A DNA stretch of 13,912 nucleotides from CAMENZ01 sp041854955. GTDB taxonomy: Bacteria; Bacillota; Clostridia; Peptostreptococcales; Anaerovoracaceae. How positions within the stretch are numbered: the stretch's first letter is position 1; each line of letters starts with the position of its first letter. The notes under the pieces were generated by a model that made no database searches, was not told the origin of the DNA, and saw only the letters and a list, made by a program, of their open reading frames with translations. Positions 1 through 6,746 of this stretch are shown here, piece by piece. The stretch is from assembly GCA_041854955.1 (NCBI GenBank), contig JBHADF010000068.1, positions 1 to 13,912 on the forward strand. The letters are read 5' to 3'. The position numbers and the translations under genes are program-made.

Positions 1-16
1 ACTGAACTACTTGGCC
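1..16 (-). tRNA. 5' end of a third tRNA, truncated by the window edge (possibly tRNA-Asp)
   Basis: Read on the minus strand, the first 16 bases give GGCCAAGTAGTTCAGT. This fits a 7-base acceptor strand (GGCCAAG), then the invariant U8 and A9, then a GTTC D-stem strand and the start of the D-loop. It follows the tRNA-Val CCA by 5 bases, so it would be the third gene of the same minus-strand tRNA operon. The D-stem GTTC and the order Met-Val-Asp, common in Firmicute tRNA clusters, suggest Asp. The anticodon lies outside the window, so the identity is a guess. Confidence 0.5.
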
Positions 17-21
17 GCAAT

Positions 22-97
22 TGGTGGAGGTTATAGGGCTCGAACCTATGACCCTCTGCTTGTAAGGCAGATGCTCTCCCAGCTGAGCTAAACCTCC
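22..97 (-). tRNA. tRNA-Val (anticodon UAC)
   Basis: On the minus strand the acceptor strand GGAGGTT (97-91) pairs with AACCTCC, followed by discriminator A and an encoded CCA (24-22). The D-arm reads TAGCTCAGCTGGGAGAGC. The anticodon stem TCTGC/GCAGA encloses the loop CTTACAA, giving anticodon TAC (UAC, valine GUN codons). The T-arm has the usual GGTTCGA core. The gene is 73 bases plus CCA. It lies 9 bases downstream of tRNA-Met and shares its promoter. Confidence 0.97.
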
Positions 98-106
98 ACG
101 AAATTA

Positions 107-183
107 TGGTAGCGGCGAGTGGATTCGAACCACCGACCTTCCGGGTATGAACCGGACGCTCTAGCCAACTAAGCTACACCGCC
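107..183 (-). tRNA. tRNA-Met, elongator type (anticodon CAU)
   Basis: On the minus strand the 5' strand GGCGGTG (183-177) pairs with CGCCGCT, giving a G1-U72 wobble, then discriminator A and an encoded CCA (109-107). The anticodon stem TCCGG/CCGGA encloses TTCATAC, so the anticodon is CAT. The paired G1-U72 end, not the unpaired C1-A72 of initiators, and the close resemblance to the Bacillus elongator tRNA-Met mark it as elongator. A lysidine-modified tRNA-Ile2 also has a CAT gene anticodon, but the body does not look like that type. It is the first gene of the tRNA operon. Confidence 0.93.
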
Positions 184-214
184 ACATCAGCAACACAAAA
201 TCGCTGCATTGACT

Positions 215-243
215 ATAATATCAAAAGGCAAGATAAAAGTCAA
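215..243 (-). promoter_or_regulatory. sigma-A promoter of the tRNA operon
   Basis: On the minus strand a -35 box TTGACT (243-238) and a -10 box TATTAT (220-215) are separated by exactly 17 bases. Each box differs from consensus at one position. The -10 box ends 31 bases before the first tRNA, which leaves room for a short processed leader. A near-consensus promoter suits highly expressed stable RNA. Confidence 0.85.
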
Positions 244-286
244 GGGATTTTTTTAAAAGATTTTAACCTGAGCAGTCAAGAGGCAC

Positions 287-316
287 TTGCAAAATTACTG
301 AAAAAGGGAGTATAAT
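287..316 (+). promoter_or_regulatory. sigma-A promoter of mgtE
   Basis: A -35 box TTGCAA (287-292) and a perfect -10 box TATAAT (311-316) have an 18-base spacer. Transcription would start near 323, leaving a leader of only about 30 bases before the mgtE start. That is too short for an M-box magnesium riboswitch. Confidence 0.75.
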
Positions 317-353
317 ATTATGATTAAATTATTGTTCAGAAAGGAGCTTGAGA

Positions 354-1757
354 ATGGACCCGATACTTAAAAGAGACCGTGATACAGCCTTGGAGGAATC
401 CATGGAAAAAATAAGAGAGCTTCTTTTGGAAAAGCAATATTTTATGGTGCGCGACGAGCTTCTGAAATACAATGAAGTCGATATCGCTGAAATGTTTGAA
501 GAACTCTTTGACGATGAGGGAAATCTGGAGAGCACCATCGTAGTCTACAGACTGCTTCCAAAAGCCGTCTCCGTAGAGGTTTTTTCCTATCTGCCTTCCG
601 ACGACCAGCTTAAAATAGTCGAAGGAATCACCACCTCCGAGCTTCATTATATAGTTCAGGAGCTGGACTTCGACGATAAGATAGACATTTTGGAGGAGCT
701 GCCTGCAAATATAGTAAACACCATCCTGGAAAATACGCCTAAGGATGAGAGATACCTGATAAATTCGTTCCTCAACTATCCGGATAACTGCGCCGGCTCT
801 CTCATGACGCCGGAATACATAAGCCTGATGAAGGATATGACCGTAGAGGAAGCTCTTGCTCATATAAAAGAGGAAGGCATGGATGCGGAAACCATATATA
901 CCTGTTATGTTAAGGACAGCGGTCGCAAGCTCATAGGCATAGTTTCTCTTTCCACTTTGGTAATTTCCGACAGCAACGAGAGAATAATGGACATCATGAA
1001 AACAGACTACATATATCTGAATGTTTTCGATGACCAGGAGGAAGTAGCAGATAAGTTTAAAAAATACGGCTTCTTGGCTATGCCCGTGGTGGACAAGGAA
1101 CACAGGCTTGTGGGAATCATCACCGTTGACGATATCTTGGACGTAATCGAAGAAGAAAATACGGAGGATATCGAGCGTATGGCCGGTATTATCGCCTTCG
1201 AAGATACAGACAGGGGATATTTGGACATTTCCGTTTGGCAGCATGCAAAGAACAGGCTGCCTTGGCTTTTAATCCTTATGGTGGCCTATATTTTCACCGG
1301 CCTCATAGTTTCAGCCTTTGAGGAAAAGCTGTCCCAGTTCATGGGACTGGTAGCCTATATGCCCATGCTCATGGGAACGGGCGGAAATACGGGCTCCCAG
1401 GCTTCAACCTTGATAATACGAGGCTTGGCTACCGATGAGGTGGATATAAGCGACACCATGAAAATCCTGTGGAAGGAAATTCGTGTAGGTATGGTTGTCG
1501 GAACCATTCTGAGCATATTCAACTTTGCCAGAGTCGTCTTTATAGAAGGAAACAGCGCAGCAGTTGCCTTGACTATATGCAGCGCTATGCTTTTGATAGT
1601 AATCTTTGCAAAGGTATTGGGAAGCATGATCCCTCTCATGGTTAAGAGGGCAAAGCTTGACCCTGCTCTCATAGCAAACCCTGCCATTTCATCCATTTCC
1701 GATGCTGTGGCCCTGACCATATATTTCGGAATGGCTATGATATTTTTGGGATTGTAA
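354..1757 (+). CDS. mgtE: Magnesium transporter MgtE
   Basis: This is a 467-residue Mg2+-selective channel/transporter of the inner membrane, of the usual length for the family. The N-terminal part (about 1-140) is the helical MgtE N domain. Residues about 151-270 form a CBS pair, starting at LMTPEY and ending near GIITVDDIL. In family members the N and CBS domains bind Mg2+ and gate the pore. From W304 onward lie about five membrane segments, with the family's conserved pore-region motif GTGGNTGSQ at 341-349. I chose ATG 354 because AAGGAG at 341-346 stands 7 bases ahead of it; the in-frame TTG at 348 is only 1 base from that site. The gene has its own promoter and terminator, so it is probably monocistronic. 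No Mg2+ riboswitch is visible, so control is likely at the protein level. Confidence 0.96.
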   Translation: MDPILKRDRDTALEESMEKIRELLLEKQYFMVRDELLKYNEVDIAEMFEELFDDEGNLESTIVVYRLLPKAVSVEVFSYLPSDDQLKIVEGITTSELHYIVQELDFDDKIDILEELPANIVNTILENTPKDERYLINSFLNYPDNCAGSLMTPEYISLMKDMTVEEALAHIKEEGMDAETIYTCYVKDSGRKLIGIVSLSTLVISDSNERIMDIMKTDYIYLNVFDDQEEVADKFKKYGFLAMPVVDKEHRLVGIITVDDILDVIEEENTEDIERMAGIIAFEDTDRGYLDISVWQHAKNRLPWLLILMVAYIFTGLIVSAFEEKLSQFMGLVAYMPMLMGTGGNTGSQASTLIIRGLATDEVDISDTMKILWKEIRVGMVVGTILSIFNFARVVFIEGNSAAVALTICSAMLLIVIFAKVLGSMIPLMVKRAKLDPALIANPAISSISDAVALTIYFGMAMIFLGL

Positions 1758-1764
1758 ATTTATA

Positions 1765-1798
1765 GGGGTTTCGGTTAAAGCCACGAAGCCCCCTTTTT
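1765..1798 (+). terminator. Rho-independent terminator after mgtE
   Basis: GGGGTTTCG (1765-1773) pairs with CGAAGCCCC (1784-1792) through 9 base pairs including one G-U, with a 10-base loop. TTTTT follows after one C. The hairpin starts 7 bases after the mgtE stop codon and finishes just before the nnrD ribosome binding site. Confidence 0.8.
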
Positions 1799-1818
1799 AT
1801 ATCTGTAGGAGGAACAGG

Positions 1819-2700
1819 ATGGAAGAAAAGAGAATAGGACCTGCCATGGTGAAGTCCATTTTGAAAAGGCGCAGCGGGGAGGTTCATAAAGGTGATTTCG
1901 GTAGAGCTCTCATAATAGCCGGCAGCGGAAATATGACAGGAGCCGCAGTACTGGCTGTAAAGGGGGCTTTTCGTTCCGGAGCCGGTATGGTTTACGCCGG
2001 ACTTCCTAAAGAGGGCTTTTACCCTATGCAGGCACAGATACCGGAAGCTATCTGCCTGGAAAGGGAAGGTATTTTTGAAAATTTAGGCTTGTATGACAGC
2101 ATTTGCATCGGACCAGGCCTAGGAACCGACTTTGAGGCCGGAAGGCTGACAGAAGGGGTCATAAGACACGTTGACTGCCCCTTGGTTATAGATGCAGACG
2201 GACTTAACATAGTTGTAAGAGACAACCTCTATGCCCTCCTTAAGGAAAGAAAAAGGAAAGGCCTCGCTACAATTATCACACCTCATTGGGGTGAAGCACT
2301 GAGACTGGTGGAGGGGAGACCGTCGGAAATGGGGCTGCGGGAAAGAATATATATGGCAGAAGAATTGGAAGCAAAGACGGGAGCCATAGTAGTCCTGAAG
2401 GGCTCTGAAACCATAGTGGCTGATGAAAGCAGAATGTATTTCAACACTACGGGAAACGCAGGTATGGCTACGGCAGGCTCGGGAGATGTTCTCGCCGGCA
2501 TAATCACCTCTTTTTGCGGGCAACGGGAAGATGGGGGTCACGGCATAGACAGGCTTCCTGCCTTTGAGGCGGCCTGCGCAGGCGTGTTCATCCACGGCAG
2601 AGCCGGAGATATGGCTGCCAAAAAGCTGGGGGAATACGGCATGATGTCGGGAGATTTGGCCGATTTCATCCCCTTGGCTATAAAAGGCGTGGTGGAATAA
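1819..2700 (+). CDS. nnrD: ADP-dependent NAD(P)H-hydrate dehydratase
   Basis: This 293-residue ribokinase-fold enzyme repairs NADHX and NADPHX, the damaged hydrated cofactors, using ADP in bacteria. The N-terminal stretch KGDFGRALIIAGSGNMTGAA (about 23-42) is the typical substrate-side signature of the YjeF C-terminal domain. GNAGMATAGSGDVLAG (about 213-228) carries the glycine-rich anion hole and the catalytic aspartate D223. Only the dehydratase domain is present; the NnrE epimerase half, fused to it in many bacteria, is absent here, as in Bacillus YxkO. TAGGAGG at 1806-1812 fixes the ATG at 1819. It sits behind the mgtE terminator with no clear promoter of its own, so expression may depend on readthrough or on a weak internal promoter. 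Confidence 0.95.
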   Translation: MEEKRIGPAMVKSILKRRSGEVHKGDFGRALIIAGSGNMTGAAVLAVKGAFRSGAGMVYAGLPKEGFYPMQAQIPEAICLEREGIFENLGLYDSICIGPGLGTDFEAGRLTEGVIRHVDCPLVIDADGLNIVVRDNLYALLKERKRKGLATIITPHWGEALRLVEGRPSEMGLRERIYMAEELEAKTGAIVVLKGSETIVADESRMYFNTTGNAGMATAGSGDVLAGIITSFCGQREDGGHGIDRLPAFEAACAGVFIHGRAGDMAAKKLGEYGMMSGDLADFIPLAIKGVVE

Positions 2701-2776
2701 AAGCCGTGTTAATCACCTCGATTGTATAAAAGAGGGAAATCGTAAAGAAAATCCGCCCAAATGACATGGATAGGGA

Positions 2777-2805
2777 TTGCAAAATTCCCTAAAAACCATT
2801 AGAAT
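2777..2805 (+). promoter_or_regulatory. Promoter of the transketolase operon
   Basis: A -35 box TTGCAA (2777-2782) and a -10 box TAGAAT (2800-2805) have a 17-base spacer, which puts the transcript start near 2812. This rules out the upstream in-frame ATG at 2809 as start codon and supports 2842. The remaining bases between nnrD and this promoter show nothing I can interpret. Confidence 0.7.
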
Positions 2806-2841
2806 AAAATGACTGGTATAAAATTAAATTCGGAGGAAAAA

Positions 2842-3660
2842 ATGAACTACAAAGAGTATGAGAACATAGCCTCTCGCATACGCGTGGATATTGTAAAAGC
2901 TGTGTATAAAGCCGGTTCCGGCCATCCGGGAGGTTCCCTTTCAGCCACGGATATTTTGACGGCCCTTTACTTCAAGGAGATGAATATCGACCCCCAAAAT
3001 CCCCATAAGGAAGACAGAGATAAATTTGTCTTATCCAAGGGACATGCTGCACCTGTTCTTTATGCAGCCTTGGGAGAAAGAGGATATTTCCCTGTGGAGG
3101 AAATGATGAGTCTCCGTAAATTAGGCAGCCATTTTCAGGGGCATCCCAACAGAGATAAGGTGCCCGGCGTGGAAATGTCCACCGGCTCTTTGGGACAGGG
3201 ATTTTCCACAGCCATAGGTATGGCCTTAGCCAACAAGCTGGACAATAAGGACAACCGTGTATATGTGCTCTTGGGAGACGGAGAGCTTCAGGAGGGCCTT
3301 GTGTGGGAAGCTGCCATGGCAGCAGGACACTATGGTTTGGACAACCTCTGCGTATTTGTAGACTGGAACGGTCTTCAGATAGACGGAAATAATGACGATG
3401 TCATAAAGGTTAAACCTATAGATGACAAGTTTAAAGCCTTCGGATTTAATGTTTTGCTCATAGACGGCCATGATTTTGCTCAGATATTCAAGGCTCTCGA
3501 TGAAGCGAGAAGCTGCAAGGGCAAGCCTACGGCCATAATCGCCAAAACCCACAAGGGACAGGGAGTTCCCTTTATGACCGACAAAGCCGGTTGGCACGGA
3601 AAGGCTCCCAATGAAGAGGAAGCTAAGGCTGCGGTGAAAGAACTGGGAGGTGAATGGTAA
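2842..3660 (+). CDS. Transketolase, N-terminal (thiamine diphosphate-binding) subunit
   Basis: This 272-residue protein is the first half of a split transketolase. The enzyme moves two-carbon ketol units between sugar phosphates in the non-oxidative pentose phosphate pathway and needs thiamine diphosphate and Mg2+. Conserved features include GSGHPGGSLSATD around H28, the SKGHAAPVLYAALGERGYF segment around H68, and the cofactor motif GDGELQEG beginning at G145, which leads to DWNGLQIDG. The length matches stand-alone N subunits of Clostridia. I chose ATG 2842 because GGAGG at 2832-2836 precedes it at good spacing. The longer frame from 2809 would begin inside or beside the promoter. The gene is translationally coupled to the C subunit: its TAA stop shares a base with the next ATG. 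Confidence 0.95.
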   Translation: MNYKEYENIASRIRVDIVKAVYKAGSGHPGGSLSATDILTALYFKEMNIDPQNPHKEDRDKFVLSKGHAAPVLYAALGERGYFPVEEMMSLRKLGSHFQGHPNRDKVPGVEMSTGSLGQGFSTAIGMALANKLDNKDNRVYVLLGDGELQEGLVWEAAMAAGHYGLDNLCVFVDWNGLQIDGNNDDVIKVKPIDDKFKAFGFNVLLIDGHDFAQIFKALDEARSCKGKPTAIIAKTHKGQGVPFMTDKAGWHGKAPNEEEAKAAVKELGGEW

Positions 3661-4610
3661 TGGCTGAAGTAAAACAGGAAAAGATGGCGATCCGTCAGGC
3701 TTACGGAAAGGCTTTGGTGGAAATAGGCGCCAAAAATAAAAATCTGGTGGTTTTAGACGCCGACCTTTCAAAATCCACCATGACTGCCGAATTCGGCAAG
3801 GCCTATCCCGACAGATTTTTCAACATGGGTATAGCCGAGCAGAACCTTTACGGCACAGCCTGCGGTTTGGCACTTTCCGGAAAAGTGGTATGTGCCAGCA
3901 CCTTTGCCATGTTTGCTGCCGGCAGAGCCTTTGAAATCATAAGGAATTCCATAGGCTATACCAACGCCAATGTAAAGGTATGTGCAACCCATGCGGGTAT
4001 AACCGTAGGAGAAGACGGGGCATCCCATCAGACCTTTGAGGATTTGGCCCTCATGAGAACCATTCCTACCATGACAGTTGTAAATCCTTCCGACGGAGTA
4101 TCCGCAAAGGTTCTTTTGCAGCAGGTAATAGATATGACCGGTCCGGCCTATGTGAGGCTGGGAAGGGCTGCAGTGCCTAATTTCTATGACGAGGAAAGCG
4201 CAAAGTCCATAACCTTAGGTAAGGGTAATTGCCTGAGAGATGGAAAGGATGTGACCGTAATCGCCACGGGAATTATGGTAAATGAGGCTATGACGGCGGC
4301 ATCGGCTCTGACTGAAGAGGGCATAGATGTACGTGTGATAGATATGCACACCATAAAGCCCTTAGATGAAGAAATCATCATCAAGGCCGCCTCTGAAACG
4401 GGAGCCATAGTAACTGCCGAGGAGCATTCTGTAATAGGGGGCTTAGGTAGCGCCGTAGCTGAGGTAGTAGTTAAAAACTGCCCTGTGAAAATGGCTATGG
4501 TAGGCCAAAAGGACACCTTCGGCGAATCGGGAAAGCCGGATGAGCTTAAGAAAAAGTACGGTATGACGGCTGAAGACATCAAGGATGCTGTCAGAAAATT
4601 AGTTAAATAG
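3660..4610 (+). CDS. Transketolase, C-terminal (pyrimidine-binding) subunit
   Basis: This 316-residue second half of the split transketolase has the Transket_pyr domain first (about 8-175) and the transketolase C-terminal domain after it (about 190-310). FFNMGIAEQN contains the glutamate E60 that activates thiamine diphosphate in this family. GEDGASHQTFED is the conserved active-site loop. The two subunits should assemble into an alpha2-beta2 enzyme equivalent to one classical transketolase dimer. ATG 3660 overlaps the upstream stop by one base (TAATG) and stands 9 bases after GGGAGG (3645-3650). The in-frame ATG at 3654 has only 3 bases of spacing and would add two residues. 1-Deoxyxylulose-5-phosphate synthase is a distant relative, but the split form and the motifs favour transketolase. 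Confidence 0.94.
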   Translation: MAEVKQEKMAIRQAYGKALVEIGAKNKNLVVLDADLSKSTMTAEFGKAYPDRFFNMGIAEQNLYGTACGLALSGKVVCASTFAMFAAGRAFEIIRNSIGYTNANVKVCATHAGITVGEDGASHQTFEDLALMRTIPTMTVVNPSDGVSAKVLLQQVIDMTGPAYVRLGRAAVPNFYDEESAKSITLGKGNCLRDGKDVTVIATGIMVNEAMTAASALTEEGIDVRVIDMHTIKPLDEEIIIKAASETGAIVTAEEHSVIGGLGSAVAEVVVKNCPVKMAMVGQKDTFGESGKPDELKKKYGMTAEDIKDAVRKLVK

Positions 4611-4618
4611 CAGAAATT

Positions 4619-4654
4619 AAGCGCTGCAGGCCTTAAAGGGTCGGCAGCGCTTTT
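4619..4654 (+). terminator. Terminator of the transketolase operon
   Basis: AAGCGCTGC (4619-4627) pairs perfectly with GCAGCGCTT (4644-4652) over 9 base pairs, ending in four Ts (4651-4654). It lies between the convergent transketolase and LytTR genes. On the minus strand the T tail is weak, so it mainly serves the plus strand. Confidence 0.85.
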
Positions 4655-4666
4655 GTAGTATAAGCT

Positions 4667-5053
4667 TTATACCTTTCTTGGGAGTTTTTTCATTTTTACA
4701 TGACCATAGGACTGCTGCAGAGCAAAATATTTTTTCATATATGCGGCAAAGCTTTGTTTGGTGGTAATATAGTGGGTTCTGCCTATTTCATCGAAATGCT
4801 TTCCGCCTATAAAGAATATGATTTGGTCATGCATGGATTCCACCTTGTTAAAGTTTATAAAAGTCCATTTGAGGCAGCAGAAAAAGTGCTTATCAAGGCA
4901 GGGCTCCAGCTCCGAAGCCTTGCCGTAATAGCTGTACTCATCCTCATCAGTTACCACATACACCAGCCTTCCTCGCTGGGTAATGTAAAGTATATCCTTT
5001 ATCCACACTTTCTTACACAACTTTCTCGTTACTATGGGTATGTACTTTCTCAT
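4667..5053 (-). CDS. Small LytTR-domain transcriptional regulator
   Basis: This 128-residue protein is made up almost entirely of a LytTR-type DNA-binding domain, about residues 14-112. The order of features fits the family: WIKDILYITQRGRLVYVVT at the start, a middle segment ending LDKHFFCCLKWTFINFNKVESM (the F-x-R-hrs-y-i-N pattern in degenerate form), then IIFFIGGKHFDEIGRTHYI. No receiver domain, sensor domain or membrane segment is present, so it is not a classical AgrA/LytR response regulator. AAAAGGAGGA (5070-5061) precedes the ATG at good spacing. It is transcribed divergently from the P-loop gene at 5226 across a 172-base region with a 17-base dyad. Autoregulation, or control of the divergent gene, is an inference from that layout. 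The plus-strand frame across the same bases has no ribosome binding site and no recognisable domain. Confidence 0.82.
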   Translation of the reverse strand: MRKYIPIVTRKLCKKVWIKDILYITQRGRLVYVVTDEDEYSYYGKASELEPCLDKHFFCCLKWTFINFNKVESMHDQIIFFIGGKHFDEIGRTHYITTKQSFAAYMKKYFALQQSYGHVKMKKLPRKV

Positions 5054-5100
5054 AAGATTTTCCTCCTTTTAAATTAAATGAACTACTCACATGGGAGCCT

Positions 5101-5106
5101 ATTATA
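5101..5106 (-). promoter_or_regulatory. -10 box of the LytTR gene promoter
   Basis: A perfect TATAAT reads on the minus strand here, 47 bases ahead of the start codon. The best -35 position at 17-base spacing (5124-5129) reads CATCTT, a poor match, and overlaps a dyad. That pattern is typical of promoters needing an activator, though this one is unproven. Confidence 0.5.
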
Positions 5107-5125
5107 ATTATATATTACGGCAGAA

Positions 5126-5142
5126 GATGAAAATATATCATC
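5126..5142. promoter_or_regulatory. 17-base dyad, candidate operator between divergent genes
   Basis: GATGA and TCATC form a perfect inverted repeat around a 7-base AT spacer. It overlaps the expected -35 region of the LytTR promoter and lies 18 bases upstream of the plus-strand -35 box. The position suits a regulator binding site. AT-rich DNA yields short dyads by chance, so confidence is low. Confidence 0.35.
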
Positions 5143-5159
5143 CCTTTCCTAAGTTTGCG

Positions 5160-5188
5160 TTGACAAGGCAAGAAGAAAAATGTAAAAT
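5160..5188 (+). promoter_or_regulatory. Promoter of the P-loop protein gene
   Basis: A perfect -35 box TTGACA (5160-5165), a 17-base spacer and a -10 box TAAAAT (5183-5188). The start site would be near 5195, giving a leader of about 30 bases. Confidence 0.82.
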
Positions 5189-5225
5189 AATGTAAATTAT
5201 ATCGAAAGGCCCTTAAGGAGCAAAA

Positions 5226-5960
5226 ATGAATATAAGGGAAAATATTATGCTGAAAAAGCAAAAGATAGTAATCGGAGTTATGGGTATAGGCAGAGGCGCC
5301 GGGGCTACCACCATTGCCATGAAGCTGGCCGGCTATATGGGAAAAGCTTCCTTGGGAGTCTCTTTTGTGGAAGAGGATTTTGGAAATACCGCCGAAGGAA
5401 AGGCGGGAGCCTATGAGCTTTTAGCCGTGGACCGCAGGTTTAAGGGCCGGAAATTATGGGATTTTTACGGCATGGCCCGTGAAGGAAGGAATATAGAAAA
5501 TAAAGTAAACTTCTATGAAGATGTGAATTGGGTGCTAAAGCTGCCCCAAGAGGAGGAAGAAGATATTACTCCGCTGAAGCCTTTGGACTATACGTCCCTG
5601 GCCGGGCGATATATAGTGGTAGACACACCCCTGCATCCCCTGAAAACGGATTTATTGATTGCTGTCGTAGATGCCTTGCCTTCCAAAATAGGAGCAGCCA
5701 TAGAAGAATTCGAGGAGATTAAAGGCATATCGGAAGGCTTGTATCCCCCGGTCCTTTGGATGCTTAACAAAAATAATCCCCATGTGGACAGGAGATGGCT
5801 GGAAAAATTTCTTGAAATAGAGGTGGATTGTATTGAATATCTCCATTCGCCTGAGGAATTTTACGGAGCTGAGTATGGCTGCGATAATTTTCTCCGTAGG
5901 GTAGACATGAGGGGGACTCGTGCTTTGGCAGAAAAGATTTTTACCCAATACGAAAGGTGA
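5226..5960 (+). CDS. MinD/ParA-like P-loop protein with a non-canonical Walker A motif
   Basis: This 244-residue cytoplasmic protein has no exact assignment. The N terminus holds a ParA/MinD-like phosphate loop, GIGRGAGATT (20-29), which has the fold's glycine pattern and hydrophobic strand before it (KIVIGVM) but lacks the usual GK[ST] lysine. YIVVDTP around D133 resembles a Walker B strand. DLLIAVVDALPSKI and PPVLWMLNKNNPHVDRRWLE resemble the switch and late strands of MinD-type ATPases, so the whole core seems present. AAGGAG at 5215-5220 supports the ATG at 5226; the methionine at residue 8 has no such site. It precedes ftsE by 81 bases. A role near division or envelope assembly is only a guess from location. 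It may be an ATPase with a variant loop of the kind seen in some Firmicute ParA relatives, or a non-hydrolysing descendant. Confidence 0.75.
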   Translation: MNIRENIMLKKQKIVIGVMGIGRGAGATTIAMKLAGYMGKASLGVSFVEEDFGNTAEGKAGAYELLAVDRRFKGRKLWDFYGMAREGRNIENKVNFYEDVNWVLKLPQEEEEDITPLKPLDYTSLAGRYIVVDTPLHPLKTDLLIAVVDALPSKIGAAIEEFEEIKGISEGLYPPVLWMLNKNNPHVDRRWLEKFLEIEVDCIEYLHSPEEFYGAEYGCDNFLRRVDMRGTRALAEKIFTQYER

Positions 5961-5997
5961 AAAGGAATTTCTTATTCCATTTTCAAAGGAAATGTAG

Positions 5998-6003
5998 TAT
6001 AAT
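5998..6003 (+). promoter_or_regulatory. Candidate -10 box upstream of ftsE
   Basis: A perfect TATAAT lies 38 bases before the ftsE start. No good -35 box is found at 16-18 bases; TTCCAT at 5975-5980 is the nearest. A small hairpin GGAAT/ATTCC (5964-5978) just upstream may weakly end the preceding transcript. Confidence 0.45.
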
Positions 6004-6041
6004 TATCATGTATGTTATAACTAAGTCGATAAGGGGAAAAG

Positions 6042-6746
6042 ATGATTACATTTGACCATGTTACGAAAAAATATCGCACAAACATCGGATTAGAAGATGT
6101 GAGTGTACATATTGATAAAGGGGATTTTGTATTTTTGGTAGGGCCCTCAGGTGCGGGAAAATCTACTTTTATAAAATTGATTTTGAAGGAAATAAACGCT
6201 GACAGCGGAGTGATTACCGTAGGTGACTATGAGGTTTCGGCCATTTCAAAAAGGCTGGTGCCCAAGTTCAGAAGAGGTGTGGGAACCGTATTCCAGGATT
6301 TCCGACTTCTACCTAAGAAAACCGTATTTGAAAATGTGGCCTTCGCCATGGAGGTCTTACATAAGAGTCCCAGACTAATCAGAAAGCAGGTGCCGCAGAT
6401 TTTAAGCCTGGTAGGCATAAGCGACAAGGCCCATAAGTATCCCGACGAGCTTTCCGCCGGCGAGCAGCAGAGAGTGGCCATAGCCAGAGCCATAGTGAAC
6501 AATCCTACCGTGCTCATAGCTGACGAGCCTACAGGAAACTTGGATCCGGATACAGCCTGGGAAATAATGGACTTGCTGGAGCAGATAAACCTTCGCGGAA
6601 CTACCATAGTTATGGTAACCCACGCCAAGGATATTGTAGATAAGATGAAGAAGCGTGTAATAGCCATAGAAAACGGAAAAATAGTCAGAGACGAAGAGGG
6701 TCTCTACGGATATGCAGCTGAGGAGGTGGAAGAAGATGATAGGTAG
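6042..6746 (+). CDS. ftsE: Cell division ATP-binding protein FtsE
   Basis: This 234-residue ABC ATPase is the cytoplasmic motor of the FtsEX complex, which uses ATP to switch on peptidoglycan hydrolases at the division site and does not move a solute. Walker A is GPSGAGKST (34-42), the signature is LSAGEQQR (137-144), Walker B with its glutamate is LIADEP (158-163, E162), and the H-switch is H194 in VTHAKD. The D-loop GNLD follows at 165-168. The signature has alanine where most relatives have glycine at its third position. AAGGGG precedes ATG 6042. The gene overlaps ftsX by 11 bases, which implies coupled translation and balanced subunits. The C-terminal tail is acidic. Confidence 0.96.
   Translation: MITFDHVTKKYRTNIGLEDVSVHIDKGDFVFLVGPSGAGKSTFIKLILKEINADSGVITVGDYEVSAISKRLVPKFRRGVGTVFQDFRLLPKKTVFENVAFAMEVLHKSPRLIRKQVPQILSLVGISDKAHKYPDELSAGEQQRVAIARAIVNNPTVLIADEPTGNLDPDTAWEIMDLLEQINLRGTTIVMVTHAKDIVDKMKKRVIAIENGKIVRDEEGLYGYAAEEVEEDDR

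Noticed and set aside
317..353. M-box magnesium riboswitch ahead of mgtE
   Set aside because: Only about 30 bases lie between the predicted transcript start and the coding start, far too short for that riboswitch.
336..1244. A 302-codon open frame on the minus strand opposite mgtE
   Set aside because: The plus strand carries a complete, motif-rich MgtE with promoter, ribosome site and terminator; the minus frame has no recognisable domain.
4700..5077. A 125-codon plus-strand frame opposite the LytTR gene
   Set aside because: It has no ribosome site before its ATG and no domain, while the minus strand gives a LytTR domain with a strong ribosome site.
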